From the NCBI GenBank assembly GCA_013433145.1, contig CM024171.1, positions 8,990,065 through 9,054,064 of the forward strand: 64,000 nt of DNA, read 5' to 3'. Source of the stretch: Ascaris suum. Its lineage: Eukaryota > Nematoda > Chromadorea > Rhabditida > Ascarididae. Shown here in pieces: positions 11,237 to 24,810 of the stretch. Under the pieces are notes generated by a model. It was not told the DNA's origin, made no database searches, and saw only the letters and a program-made list of their open reading frames with translations. The position numbers and the translations under genes are program-made. The stretch's first letter is position 1. Each line of letters begins with the position of its first letter.

Positions 11237-11462
11237 ATGAGGCGAACGTTCTCAACCTGCATCGTCGTCATCACGACAACGCTCCTACTAAACAATATTC
11301 TAACGACATTACATCTAGCTTGTAATCCAACACAACATATCTTTTTGACGAACGGAAGGTCCACTATAATAAAACTGTGTGCTGTTGGGCAGCTAAGATT
11401 TTTGATTCTTTTTTTTCAGTGGAATTATCGCCTAATAAATGCATATCGTGGTCAGTCAGCAG
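11237..11462 (+). CDS. Candidate secreted or membrane protein, exon 1
   Basis: ATG opens MRRTFSTCIVVITTTLLLNN, a signal-peptide-like N-terminus, followed by a Cys-containing segment and WNYRLINAYRGQSA, then a donor-like gtgaat (phase 1). The downstream exon at 12100 fits phase 1 and ends the protein. The stretch before WNY is encoded by a T-rich tract ending ttttttttcag, which itself looks like an acceptor. The exon may therefore really start at 11420, with the signal peptide belonging to a different structure. Confidence 0.3.
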
Positions 11463-11589
11463 GTGAATACCAACTCATTTGCATGTTCAGTTAGAAATGC
11501 CTCGGTTGGTCATTCAAACTATGCAGCCCGATAGACGTTTAAAATTAATGACCTTTTGACAAGTATATGCAAAGCAAGGCTTAATTAAG

Positions 11590-11865
11590 ACCAAACTACT
11601 TGTCTCTCCCTGTGGAATACGTCGCCCGGCACCCTCATCGCGAGGAAGGTGGCGGGGTAAGTCCCGACTCCGTTTCCAAGCGAAACAATCGTGACTGGAC
11701 TCGTCAGCACCCCATTAGCGAGAAACCAATCTAAACTTTAGCCATCTCGCTGCTTTGCAGCTTCACATAGTTGGAAGTGGAAGCGATATGAGGAGAGATT
11801 TATTAGTAATGAATGCTTTGTTGATTAAAGCAAATAAAGTAAAGTAAAGTAAATAAGTGCAAAGT
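11590..11865 (+). mobile_element. Possible short retroposon or 3' end with (TAAAG)n-type tail
   Basis: A GC-richer island (about 11590-11770) runs into a short tandem tail of AAAGT/AAATAAAG units (about 11828-11855), the look of many LINE or SINE 3' ends. On the minus strand it contains CTGACGAGTCC and, about 20 nt later, GGAAAC...GTC, resembling a worn hammerhead-ribozyme core. No coding domain and no second copy in this window. Confidence 0.3.
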
Positions 11866-12099
11866 GAGTCACTTTAGATGCGTTCTTCACAGCAGCCATT
11901 TTTTGGAAAGGAGTGGCAAGAATTTCTGATGAGATGAAGCAGCCTGATGCAGAGCTGAAGTGATGGATGAGTGGAGAGCAACGTTATTGATGAAATTGGT
12001 GGAAGCAATCGCATGCATTCATTGTGCATTGTGAGCGTATTTCAATTTAAAACTGAATCAACATCGTTTTTGCTTTCAAAAATATCTTTCTTGTTCCAG

Positions 12100-12221
12100 T
12101 GAGTTTCGACAAAGCAAACGACTCCTTATTCTTTCGACGTTCTCCAGCCACTCCCCGCCTTCTCTCCTTAAAATTCAAAGAAAAGATTTTCTTTCACGGC
12201 TCTGAAATAATTTCATCTTAA
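12100..12221 (+). CDS. Candidate terminal exon, basic C-terminus
   Basis: After the strong acceptor aatatctttcttgttccag a phase-1 frame reads SFDKANDSLFFRRSPATPRL, then LSLKFKEKIFFHGSEIISS and TAA. Its phase matches the donor at 11462. Composition is protein-like; no family recognised. Confidence 0.38.
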
Positions 12222-12815
12222 TTTATGCAAAAAAGTTCGTAGCGAATGATAAGTTTCAAGCGAATATATGATAATTTACTTTGTTTTGGGAATTTCAAGT
12301 GGTCAGCTCTTTCTACGACGTTTTCAGACTGCATGAGCACATTAAGAACGCCGTTCGTTACGCTTCTTCAACGTTACACTGAGCTTCTAGCCAAATAATG
12401 CAGATGGAACGGGTCCAACCTGTCTTATTAACCTTAATTGGCTAATTCCACCGCTAGTTAGTGAGGGGGGACAATTCAAAGTTCTATGGTTCTACGAAAT
12501 CGAAGCAAAGAGCAGTTAATAGGCCCAGGCGACAGTTAGTAATGGGTTTATGGAACCTTACATATCAGCCCACACAATCCCTGTTCGCTTATTGGCGGGC
12601 TTAAAAACAGTGGCAACCAAGAGCGATTGTGAGTCGCGTGAAAGCTCTTCGGAAAGCAGATGATGCTTCATCGGGAAGTGCTCATCCGTGGTTTATCTCT
12701 TTTTTGTGTTTTAACGACCGCACACTGCTTCTCTTCAACAACACAACAAAACCACACTTTTCATCCTCCTCTTGTTATGACCACCCGAACTTTATTCGTC
12801 TGCGACCTAATCGTT
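12222..12815. other. No supported gene
   Basis: A plus-strand frame near 12.66 kb contains a VLTTAHC peptide resembling the His box of trypsin-like proteases, but nothing around it supports a protease (see rejected items). Otherwise I see nothing here. Confidence 0.45.
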
Positions 12816-12975
12816 TTACAAGGTTCGGTATTGTTCGTTTGATGGGGAGCGACGTTCCTTAGGAAGCAACTTTTCAGAATACTTTGGCAGTAGCCCCAAT
12901 TGGGACGTGAGACTCCTAAATCCCTCACAGATTTTGAGGGTAATGGAAGGCGTGCTTGAGCAGGTCCCAGTGAAG
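12816..12975 (-). CDS. Candidate exon following the CCDC22-like exons
   Basis: On the minus strand, acceptor aaaaataacatcag opens a frame that completes the Ser codon split at the end of the 13648-13751 exon (phase 2). It reads FTGTCSSTPSITLKICEGFR, then SLTSQLGLLPKYSEKLLPKE. The in-frame stop is at 12816; the true exon may stop earlier at a donor. Phase continuity and protein-like content are the only evidence linking it to the upstream exons. Confidence 0.33.
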
Positions 12976-13211
12976 CTGATGTTATTTTTCATTGCAAAAT
13001 TTTGAGGACGTGCAATATGTGACATTCCGAGCGTATGAAAACTGATTACTCTTATCTATTACGATCGAGTATGTAGTTAGAGAGGCTTTCTTGAGGCAGC
13101 ATTGTTTCTCAAAGATATTGAGGGGGTATTAAGAAAGATGGCCGATTGAAGACTTTGCTGTAACTAAATTTCAGTGTGAGAAGCTTCTTCCTCGATTCCA
13201 CTTCCCTGCAT

Positions 13212-13360
13212 CTATTTACGTATGAAAATATCATACAACATGCTACGACAATTCTGTGCAATGTATTTGGATAACAAAGGTGCTTTGAATAGAGAATGAA
13301 GAGTATCAGTGGTGCTGCCATTTGAAATCTGCTTATCAGACCAGTTAATTCCATAAAGTG
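13212..13360 (-). CDS. Candidate exon, unknown
   Basis: A minus-strand acceptor with a long T-rich tract (attttatttttattag) precedes a phase-1 frame LYGINWSDKQISNGSTTDTL, then HSLFKAPLLSKYIAQNCRSM to TAG. A second frame over the same DNA is hydrophobic with a gtaaat donor. It lies between two CCDC22-like candidate exons but does not join them in phase. Confidence 0.25.
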
Positions 13361-13647
13361 CTAATAAAAATAAAATATGTGCCACAATGAATTCGTATTT
13401 TACTCCGACCAACCTCACCGACAAATTTCCAACGAAAGATTTACTTTTTTAATTTTCGCGTGCAAGCATATTAGTCGACGTGTGCATAGGCAAGTATTTG
13501 TATGTCTGTCAATGAAGTTTCAAGCCCGGTGATCATCGAGGTTAGAGTTATGGAATTTGGTGCATGTAACTGTATGTTATGTAATGCCGACATTTGTGAT
13601 GATCCGTCAGCTCCGAGAGGAGATGCAGTCACGTGGATGTGCTTTAC

Positions 13648-13751
13648 GATTCGCATATATTTCGCAATTGCTTCAATTTTCGCTTTACATCGGTTGAGTC
13701 AGCAAAAAGAATCTCTCTTAGAAGACTTTTGGGGTAACCGAATCGTTTAAA
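13648..13751 (-). CDS. CCDC22-like exon (Commander complex candidate)
   Basis: Bounded on the minus strand by acceptor ttactgcactcag and donor gtaaag; phase 0 in, phase 2 out. It reads FKRFGYPKSLLREILFADST followed by DVKRKLKQLRNICE. Joined to the upstream exon it gives LP-x2-LSAQ ... FGYP ... LF-x4-DVKRKL. This parallels the N-terminal calponin-homology-like domain of CCDC22 (LP-x2-MSAR ... LGYP ... FLY-x4-D-I-R-R-L-L), a subunit of the Commander/CCC endosomal recycling complex. The match is by eye and short. An unrelated helical protein remains possible. Confidence 0.42.
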
Positions 13752-13980
13752 CTGAGTGCAGTAATCTCCTCATCTGATTATTTATTGGCGATTCATGAAA
13801 CTCATCGATTTGCTGAGAGGAATTACGAAAGCGCGTATTATGGTGGCCTCACTTGCACTTCTCCACTTGTTTCTGACTCAATCAATCTAAAATGAAGCTC
13901 AAGCTATTGCAAAGTTTATGCAAATTTTTAAACTCCGTTCGTGGAGTCTTTCGAGGTTGGTAGATCAGTTCATCGATCAC

Positions 13981-14080
13981 CTGTAAACTGCTGTGAAGCT
14001 GGGCAGATAAACATGTGGGCAGCACCTCTATGAGAACAGGTATGATACTGCTATAATACGGTCTCGTTAATATCGAACCT
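13981..14080 (-). CDS. CCDC22-like exon, upstream neighbour
   Basis: A 100-nt minus-strand exon with acceptor gttaatatttcag and donor gtgatc (TTA CAG before it), phase 2 in and 0 out. It reads GSILTRPYYSSIIPVLIEVL and then PTCLSAQLHSSLQ. Its end joins the 13648-13751 exon in phase 0. The N-terminal exon, expected above 14.1 kb, was not identified. Confidence 0.42.
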
Positions 14081-15372
<1,292 letters not shown>

Positions 15373-15955
15373 ATGAGAGGATGAAACTGGGAGTAGATAT
15401 TTAGGAAGTTAATTAAGAAGAGCGATTTCAAATTAAAATGCAATTGTTTTGACATATTCTGTTGGTGCGAATTATTTAATGCATCGGAATGTGTAAGGAA
15501 CAGAAGCCATACAGATTGACGTCTCATATCGTTGAACAGTAACGAAGTGAAGATGTCGAAATAATCATCACCTGCTGCTCTGTCAGCATAATTTTTGCAT
15601 CGAGACTGAATTCCATTCAGTCAAAAATTTCGACCATCAGCTCCGTTTGTGTCTCCCGTCCGATTTCGGCACAAAAGAGTTCGATATGCAATCACGGTAC
15701 AATACTGGTACTAGCGTATACCAATTAACTAGTAATGACAGCTGTAATCTACTGAGAGTGGAAATAGTGTAAGTCCTCTGGAAGACGCGCTCATCGCAGT
15801 CCAAGGATGCCTGCACATCACTGGATTAGTTAATGTAGATAACCGCAAATCATTCATGCTTTAATGGAAACCCACAGAAATAAACGCAAAAGCAAGTTGA
15901 AATGTGCCAACTGCTCATCTGCACTTTTTGAAATGATTTCTTTATTGTTTTACAG

Positions 15956-16050
15956 TGTTCACTCTAACACCCTCAACAAAACGGCTTAATTTCCTCATTT
16001 TCATCGCAGTGGGTGAAATTGAGCAGTTGATTTTTGCAGATTGGAGTTGA
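15956..16050 (+). CDS. Candidate terminal exon
   Basis: Strong acceptor gatttctttattgttttacag, then a phase-1 frame FTLTPSTKRLNFLIFIAVGE, IEQLIFADWS and TGA. No upstream partner was found and no family recognised. Confidence 0.27.
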
Positions 16051-16530
16051 AAGGTCGAAAATTTTTGGCTGTTTTTCTTTCTTCAAAGAAACCAAATCTA
16101 AACGTTCAGGGCGAAAGTGATTAATTGGCCGAATATTAATTGATAACGTTGAAATTCATGTTGAATGGTTGTTTCCGACGACTGCTACTCAGTTCAGAGA
16201 GCTGCAACATAACATTGCAAAGGGAATATTTCTACTTAAGTTACGAGTATTTGTCATTAGGTTAGAGACTGTGGGCATCCAAGCGGTAGAAAGTTGTTAT
16301 AGGAACGATATAGTGTAGCGTTATCTTGCACTATCTTTTATAAAGTAGAGGGCATAGGGAGGGGTGATGGTAGAGATATTACAGGGTTAATTAAATCTAA
16401 GAGAAGGAAGAGCTAAAGCCCTTACACCATCCTCTTTGAAATGCCAGTTCTATGTTATTGAATAGTGGTCAAATAATTCTGAGTTTGGAGAAGTCCCATT
16501 TCATGCGGAATGGTGGAGAATAGTATTTTC

Positions 16531-16746
16531 TCAAACGCCATTGCAACGCATATGAGTGGACATGTATTTCACTGGCATTCTCCTATAAGAAAACACACGA
16601 ATTTCTTGAACACCACACTTTATTGTATATCTGTCATGGTTTGAGGAGATATGCACAGTTAAGTCACATGGCTGGAAGATGCGCTTCAATAACCAATGCC
16701 AGGATGATGCACGAACTCGAGAAGAACACGGAAATTGCAGGATCCT
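16531..16746 (-). CDS. Candidate exon, unknown
   Basis: After a minus-strand acceptor-like aattgcccctctag a frame of about 70 codons runs RILQFPCSSRVRASSWHWLL, and later HISSNHDRYTIKCGVQEIRV, to a TGA. Content is protein-like but unrecognised and without a partner exon. Confidence 0.25.
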   Translation of the reverse strand, partial: RILQFPCSSRVRASSWHWLLKRIFQPCDLTVHISSNHDRYTIKCGVQEIRVFSYRRMPVKYMSTHMRCNGV

Positions 16747-16803
16747 AGAGGGGCAATTGGGGTTCTGATGCAGCCACAGTGTATATCGTTGAACCCCAAA
16801 CAC

Positions 16804-18261
16804 TACGCTCTGTTTTTAGTTTTCTTGGCAGCACAAAACAAACTTTTAGAAGGCTTCAAATTTTTATTCCAGGAGATCTCGATTGATTTCCGAGGTGTTT
16901 GCCTGACAACATTTGTCATAATATATCAGCATTAGCATACATTGGGACCAATGATTAGAGCATTCGTAGTTATGAATGAATTGAGACTGCTCTCATTCTC
17001 TTCCTGCATCCACCACGAAGAAAGTTCTAGAAATAGGTGGATATTTCCTAAAAACATGAGTATTTCGCAGAGAAAATGACGTTTTATGCTAGAATGCTAT
17101 ATCTTAAAATGAAAATTTCCTTCACTTGTGGCTCTTCTCTCCTTAACCTTCACTATTTCCTCTGATGCATTCCTTCCCTACCATTCGGCGCATATCGATC
17201 AGTACTACAGTTCTAAGCATAGCGCATACGTAGCAAAAGAACCAGAGTTCAGTTTTATTAGGTAGCTTTCAAGCGTGAAAATGAATTTTTCTTTGCAAAA
17301 ACTGTCGTGCGTGATTTACGGTTTATTCAAAGAAGTTGGTTCATCGTAGCGGAAGGCAAAGGAAAGACGATCGTTTTGTGTAAAAGCGACTGCAAAGCGA
17401 TCAGATAGCGCAAATTGTTCTCTTCCGCTTAGTTAGCACATAAATCTTTCATCTCGCAATACAACTTTGATTCCTCTCGTATAGTTATATCTTCAAGTAC
17501 ACCTGCTAATGAGTTCTCTTCATTAACACAATTAGGTTTAGAACGTACATTGATGGATAAATTTAACAAAATGAGCAGCATAATATGTTTAAACGGGCGG
17601 TATCACAAACGTATGTCTTGCCTGCTGCTTCTAGTAATGAGAAGATTCTATAGCCGAAGGTATAATTGACCATCGAATATCAGCATTTTATTAGAATGCA
17701 GTCTTTCTATAGCTCATTCTGTTGAATGCCCATCAACAAACGTCGAAAATCTATTTGAAGCCTGAGCTCGAGCGTTTTTTGTTGTATTTCGACCTGTCCC
17801 ACTATTTCATTAATTATTCAAACCTGAAAATGGGAACTATTTCTAATAGTATATATTGAAGTTAACTTAACGTTTGAATGCTATCGTTATAAAAATATTG
17901 AAATTTCACGTCAGGAAATTGCGCAGGCCTTTAATAGTTCTACATTTCAGTTAGTGTAACTCTAACAACATTTTACCTTCAATTAGCGTGTACTAATAGG
18001 TTGAGGGATTTACTTTTTATGATATCACTGGGGAAAGTCGCGAGAGATACTAACGATTCATTGAGCAATTTGAATAATCGCAAACTGTATGAATAAGGCC
18101 TCGTCGCTAAAGGATCGCATTTGTGATAGAGTGGCGCTCTTTCACAACAGTGAGTGCTCGCTTCTTGTGGACATTTAATACCCGTTTCATTCAGATCCCC
18201 TCAGTCACTCAAATCCTTCTCCATTATATATTTCTGCATCTCAATGAATTTGTTTTTTCAG
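16804..18261. other. No supported gene
   Basis: A+T-rich sequence with only short frames on either strand. I see no repeat or exon I can defend. Confidence 0.5.
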
Positions 18262-18362
18262 CATATTATATACGCATTAGTTCGATGCTTTTCGCACCAT
18301 TCTGCGATCTTAACTTTCCATATTTTTTAAAGGAACAACAAAAATTCTCTAAAATCTCATTC
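18262..18362 (+). CDS. Candidate exon, hydrophobic
   Basis: Acceptor gaatttgttttttcag and donor gtatga bound 101 nt (phase 1 to 0) that read YYIRISSMLFAPFCDLNFPY then FLKEQQKFSKISF. No partner exon found and no family recognised. Confidence 0.27.
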
Positions 18363-21300
18363 GTATGATTCAAGCGCTGTTTCGATAGGAACTTTACTAT
18401 ATGGTAGTAAGCTGTCATGATCCCCTCTGGCAGTGCCGTTCTCTACTACTTCAAAGGACGCAAATAAATTTATCCAATGCTTGTCTCAGTGACCTGCCAC
18501 ATTGTTTACAACCTAGTTTGAGAAATTGTGTTGTGATCTATAGAAAGCCATCAAATTTGCCATATTATTCACTTGCTCTAATATCCGGTGTACACTAATT
18601 AAAGCGGCTTTGCTGCCAACTGGAAGCCGGATGGAGTGGAATGTGCTTTTTTTTGCGACTCCATTAATCAGGCTAACCTGTTGCCCAAATTCTCAATATA
18701 GAGATATGTGCTAGAATAGCCGGCGTGAAGTGGGCCCTCATAATCGGCCCACTTACCCAACCAGTCTCATAAATTGCCCGTGAAATTTACAATATGCTCA
18801 GTTGGTGAGTAACGCCTTCGTACTTGATTAATCCTATCAATGGTATAAATGCTTCATAAAAAGATCCGTTTTTTGTGACATAGAGCTGAATTTTGGAGAG
18901 GAATGCGAGACCGTTGCCTTAGCGAGCGGGATAACGATAGTGGTGACAACTGCCCTCGTAAAGTAATAGACGAGTTGGAAAACTTCGACGCCCGCTAGCC
19001 ACATCCGTCAGTGATCGGATATCGCTGTAAAATTGCGCGAAATTCGTCTCTGTCAGTTCGGCGCAATCTTTAAAGAACAACGGAGCTATGTTGCGCTAAC
19101 TTATTTTTGTGTAGGTGTTGGGAGGGGAAGGAAGTGGCAACGTCTATGAGCTGAAATTCATCTTTGAGGCTTCTCAAAAATTTCTTATGTTTGGCCTTCA
19201 CTGAAGTACAACATCGTGGCTCCGGAGTTTCTGTCCCACTCAGTCAGCGCCTCGAATCTTTGTCGATTCACCTTCCCCCATTTCTACCTCACAACGTTTC
19301 CGATCCGATGTCGTTTCCTTTTCATATCTCCTCGGCCTTCGACATAACAGTTGCTTACCTTCATTGCAAATTTGTTTAATGGATATGAACACAAGAATAA
19401 TACGGACTTGTAATCCGAAGTTCCTCACCTTTAATCTGCTTTCGGCAACTTCACCGAAACAACTCCGCTTGAGATATCTATGCAAATTTTAATGATTACA
19501 AAAGATGAAGCAATTTTCCAAATGATTCGATAACTTGTCGCTCAAAAGTCTTAATGGGGAAGAATGTTTTCCTATTCTTTTATTGAAGGTATGATATTAC
19601 TAGCTTATAGGATTGTTCTGTTTTTATGTATTTTGCAGTGATAAACAAAGAAAGCAATATTATAATTGCTTTATATATTGCTCTCGTTTCACGGTACAAC
19701 TGTTGGCAATCTTGATAAAACAGCGCCTAAATTGATGTAGCAGCTTCTCGAATATGAAAAAGCGCATTCATCATCTCTGCGTAACCGCTCGACAGCTGAC
19801 TGAAAATGTTTTCAACATGTTTGCACTGAAGTGTTCAAAAGAATTCCCCTCCTTTTCCAGTATCTTCAGTAAAAATGCTCTTCTTGTGCAGCAGTCATAC
19901 GGCTTGCTTACTCTCACTGTTAGAATACACTATATGCTTTTTAAATGAGTTTAAAATCAAGTTTGTGGGTTAAGAAGTAATACTTGAAATAATAGTAAAA
20001 ATAAGTAGTAGTAATAACCCTTTTCGCAGTTATCTCACAAAAGTCAGAGAAACTGTTGTTCTGTTGATGCAGTGCGATAACAGAGTGTTTCACATAGGAG
20101 CGTCTTATTGCAAGCATCAGAGTGACATCCGGTAAAATCCGATTGCAGATGTGATCGTTGAATCCCCCCAAAATGCATTTACACTCTTCTGCACAGTATT
20201 TATCACTTGCAAATAGCTTGCAGAAATGTAGGAGATGCGTAAAACATTACTCTATACCTGAGACAACTTTTACAAGCAGGTTAGCAATGAGACTATTTTC
20301 TTATTTTGTGGTATTTCAATGAGCATTTCGCATACTGTCAAATCATTACAATCTTTTCAAATAATCTTCATTTATAAGCTATCATTTTGAGAATCGTTAT
20401 GATTGAACTGTCATCATTTGAAGCGTTGTTTATTTTGTTGTTAAAGTAAGGCTCAACTATATTTTAATGTCAAACATTAAAAGTCGTTGCAAAAATAACG
20501 AATGAAATATACGATAATATTTTATAATAAAAGATGCCTAATGTCATATTATGATCGATTTGCACCCACTTCTTTCTGCTTTCCATAAAATGACCCTCGA
20601 AGCTGTTAATTTTTTTATTGATGATCGTAATGCTGACGAATCTCTTGGCACGAAATGATACCGCATAGCATTCTGCTGATCATCTATTCCTATGGCCTCG
20701 CTCCTGGCTCTAAATTGCTTTCGATCATCTTGCTTATTGATCCTTCAATACGACGTCTGGGCATTAGAGGTTTGATTATGAGCATATACTCGATGAGTTG
20801 GAGAATTTATAGCGATCGACGAGGTTTAGAAACGATATTCTGTTTATTTGTGAATGTTTCCATATTTATATAACTCCATTTGTTCTGTTTTTGCTATTCA
20901 TAAGCATTTTCAAAGCGAAAGGAAATTCTTTTAAACGTTCAGTGTTGCAGTGCATCGGGACATGTGTACGTACGGGTGTGTGTATTTGTCTGTGTGTCTG
21001 TCGGATGGTTTCAATTCAAAACGTTGAAGACTAAGCAAACTAGCTCGACATTTGAATAGGACCTACACCAAAGGACGGTAATCTCAATTTCGCCTTAAGT
21101 TGTTAAGTTCAGTTCTACTTCCGATCACCTAGACGATGTTGGGATTTTCATAGGACGCGCAGGGCTAATCTGACCGGCCGAAAAATGCATGCGTTGCAAT
21201 CTGCTATTTCGAACATTTCTGCATTTTATAGATCAATCTGTTTTGATCGGTGATTTATATGAACATCTTGTGAGCAATTGATATTTATAATATTGAATGA

Positions 21301-21683
21301 TTTAAATATGTGCAGTTTATTTGCAAAGTTGGACAACCAGAACAAATAAAGCGTGGCGCAAATGTCTGGTGGAGAAAAGAGGAAAAATCAGCTTGGATAC
21401 TTCGTGCCACTAGTCTCCTCACATTTGACTTTTTGCCTACGTATACCTAGTTGAGTGAGTTTTATCCTCCTTTTAGCTTTCAAAATTCAGATGCATGCGG
21501 GTTGAAGAGATATGAAGATGCCAATGGAAACTAGGGACTTCAGATATGACGTCTGCCAAAGGAACGCTGGAATCTTTCCCTTAGGTTCCGGGAATTTGTC
21601 ATTTCAGAAAGGATTCACGTCACAAATAAGAAGCTTAGACTTCTCCTATCACGTTAAAAGATTTGTTTTTGCAAATTGAACAG
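18363..21683. other. Gene-poor stretch
   Basis: Only short frames. A GT-rich patch near 20,964-21,005 is simple sequence. One minus-strand frame near 19.46 kb ends at a good gtgagg donor (YLKRSCFGEVAESRLK) but has no partner. Confidence 0.45.
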
Positions 21684-21782
21684 CAGCCTGTTGCCACGTA
21701 TTCTAAAACTGGGAGAAAATTTTTCCCAACAAATCCAAACACCGGTTCTATGAAGATCTTCTCCTCGGTTTCAAAGCGACAG
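21684..21782 (+). CDS. Candidate exon, basic
   Basis: A 99-nt segment between ttgaacag and gtagca, phase 0 to 0, reads QPVATYSKTGRKFFPTNPNT then GSMKIFSSVSKRQ. The acceptor is mediocre and no family is recognised. Confidence 0.25.
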
Positions 21783-24396
21783 GTAGCACAGAATACCCTT
21801 TGGATTCAATTCTATCTTACAGCAGCTCTCTTATGCTATGGACAGCAACATCCGAAGAAGTGAACTACGGTGACCTTAAGTCGGCACTACAAGAATGGAC
21901 ACGACTTTTTTCTGTTGATATCGGATGACCATTGGGCGTTTAGCTGCAGTCTACCTCGTGGACAGTTGTCCGTATAACTTTTATGTTTTCGGCACCTGTG
22001 TTCAGGAACAAGACGTTGCGAGTGGCCCAATGTCTTGCGTTATTACAATAGGGAGTGGCGGTGCAACACCCAGCTGCTCTTCCTCCCACACTTTTGCCTC
22101 ATCTCAAAGGGCGTTACTCTCTCGATTCACCTCTGCTCAATACGCACCTCGACAAGTCCCACTGAACTCCTAAACGCTCATTGAAATTGTTGTTTATATT
22201 TCATGTGCTGTGGCTTTTAGGTGATTTTTTTTCGTTGGCAAGTGACATATCATAAGGTTAAAAAATTTTATCATGTCCTCTACACGTAATTATTTTACTA
22301 AAAACATTCTTGTAGCTTCCTGGTAACATTCGAGTATTTCCAACCTTTCTTATTGCTCCTCTTGGCCGCTATATACTGCTCGTCAAAACAGGCGAAGAAC
22401 TGCGCCCTAGAAAGTGGCATAAAATGGCCTTTGTTTCATATTAACTTGACCAAGTGCGCTCAGAACTCACAAACAAAAACAAAGTGTGCAGAATAAGGCC
22501 TTCATATCTAAGTGATCCGGCCGCCGAAGCATCATTTCCACAAAAGATCAGTTTTGTCTGATTCGACCCGGGCAAAATGCTTATAAACTCCTTGGAGTCT
22601 TTAAGTGCCTATGACTCGTTTCACTGTTGATGGATAACTTTAATGCTGCGTCACTAAGCGTTCCTCTTGTGTATGTTATATCCACTAAGGTTCGTAGCTG
22701 TGCCTTCAGTCGTTCTCGTTTCGAAAATAGTGAACAAGCACACACATGCACATACACCTACGCACAGACACGGTGACGGTTTGCGCACGATCTCGAAGCT
22801 GTCATATAACGCTTTTGAGGGCAGATTTATGAAAGCACTCAAGAAGTCCTATCTCCTTGAATCGAAAGTGGTTTTGCTGGTGGCATAACGGTTGGACTTG
22901 GTGAAAAGTTCATCAATCATATCACTTTAAAAGAACGCTACAATAGATTTTCTCATGATATGTTCGTACGATGTGTCGAAAAAATTCCAAAAGTGCCATA
23001 TTTTCTATGGATAGAGGCAAGGAGGAGATCTCATCATCGAATAGAACATTGATGAACTATGAGGGGCATTGATGAAGTATTCGCATACTGTGAGAGGTCT
23101 CTACGGCACTACTGTGGACTACACGTTTATCCATTCCCATTTGACTTTTTTACACAGCAATTCGAAAATCATTTAGAATTGCACGCTTTTCAGATCAGAA
23201 GTTATATCACGAGAGTTTTTTGCGATGCGATCAAATCACACATCCTTTGTCAGCCGTGTTGTCACTAAACATAAAGGTGCAACTTGCACACGAGGAAAGC
23301 TAACTATTTTTGCAAATGTAACAATGGAAATAATCGACGAATGGTTATAATAAAGGAAATAAACATTTTTGCAGATAATTTTGATTAGTCAATGACAACT
23401 TTTATACATCTTAACGAATTGATGCTGTTTTTTGTACGCTGATGAAATTTGCACCTGCAAAGTGCGCTACTGCTGGATCGTGTCCGCTCACATGTGCTAT
23501 GTTACTTGTGTTTAGGGGAGCACTGAAGTGCACGCTGATTCATAGATCTCAAAAGTGGCCATAGGCGTTTAAATATGCCGAAAATTTCGACATAATTTTT
23601 AGCGTTGTTGTCATGAAATACAAGCGGAAAAAATAAAAGTTCTAAAATTGTCTAAATAGTCGTTTCGCCAAATAAATGAACGTATGCGCTATTTTTATCG
23701 ACGCTTTGCAAATAGAGATATGGCCTAATGAGCGGAATCGCAAAAGTACAAATCGCACGGTGTCCTCTAAAACGCTTCATCACCTGCTTTGATAGGGTTT
23801 CTATTCCACGCTTCTATAGCAAAAATCGGCGCCCATCATCATCTCCCTGCAATTACCCTATTTAAATTGATCGATGTTATGCATCAATCATTTTTTGAAT
23901 CTGTTGGATCGCCTATAGCGTTTTCTCATGGTAGTTTCTTGAAAAAAAAAATATTTTGCTGCCGCTTGTCCGTTGAAACTCATTGCATTTATGTTGGCCT
24001 GAGTTTGGAAATCAAGAAGGATCCTTTAAGGAATTTATAGTTTGTTGGAGAAATAGTAATACTCACATCATTAAAGGATTTCACGTAGGGCAATGCTGCG
24101 CGTTAACTGCTTCACAAGAAGTGTGTCCTGTGATGAAAGAATCAACAGTTTTCATAGCGTTTCAAATATCGGAATGTTTTCGAGCTGAATCTTTTTGCAT
24201 CTCCCTTTATGATCTTCTTTTCTCTGCTCAGATTTTTTTTTAAATTGCGAATCTCATCATCTCCGAAATTTCTCATCATATTTTGGTCCTCTTTTATGTT
24301 CGTATTTCAATTTCTTCTGATTTTTGAAAGAATTAACTGTTTGAAGTGTTTATAAATTATTTGAAGTTCAGCTTGCAAATTTCTTCTCTTCGCAAA
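21783..24396. other. No firm gene
   Basis: A plus-strand frame at 21925-22173 (82 codons, Cys/Ser-rich) and one at 23059-23268 are protein-like but without splice support or family. A CA-rich patch near 22,740-22,770 is simple sequence. Confidence 0.4.
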
Positions 24397-24810
24397 TCAA
24401 GTATCTCGAAACTGTGCGCCATTCGTTTGCAACGAATACTTCAAAACTTTTTTCTTCTGATGAATTTTTTGAACAAGATTTTCTCTTTTCCAATTTGCAC
24501 ATAATATGCAATATAGCAGCGAGCAAATGATGCGCTGTTGATCCCTAGAGGTGGTTGTAGTGTGCCAGTAGGAATATGCTGATATGTTGGCGGTTTGAGT
24601 GATTGCGTCAGGTAGGTGCACCTCAACTCGTCCGATTTGCTCTGCGATCTCATCGAGCGGCTCAATTGCGAATAGACCTTTTTTTGATTTTGAAGGGGAA
24701 AAAATCGTTGAGGGCATCAAACTGGAAGTTAGCGTTTTTCGACCTGCCCACCTGCCCCATCTATTCGTTTTAAAGCTTCTGAACTGCACAAGCCCACAGA
24801 AAATTTCCAC
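24397..24810 (-). CDS. Unrecognised minus-strand frame, 137 codons
   Basis: The middle of this frame has the most protein-like content: EPLDEIAEQIGRVEVHLPDA then ITQTANISAYSYWHTTTTSR. Flanks are low quality, so only about 24,480-24,690 may be an exon. A frame of this length is expected a few times by chance in 64 kb, so length alone is not evidence. Confidence 0.28.
   Translation of the reverse strand: MEIFCGLVQFRSFKTNRWGRWAGRKTLTSSLMPSTIFSPSKSKKGLFAIEPLDEIAEQIGRVEVHLPDAITQTANISAYSYWHTTTTSRDQQRIICSLLYCILCANWKRENLVQKIHQKKKVLKYSLQTNGAQFRDT

Noticed and set aside
12660..12842. VLTTAHC peptide resembling the His box of trypsin-like proteases
   Set aside because: No Asp or Ser box, no R-I-V-G-G start and no splice-bounded exon around it; seven residues are not enough.
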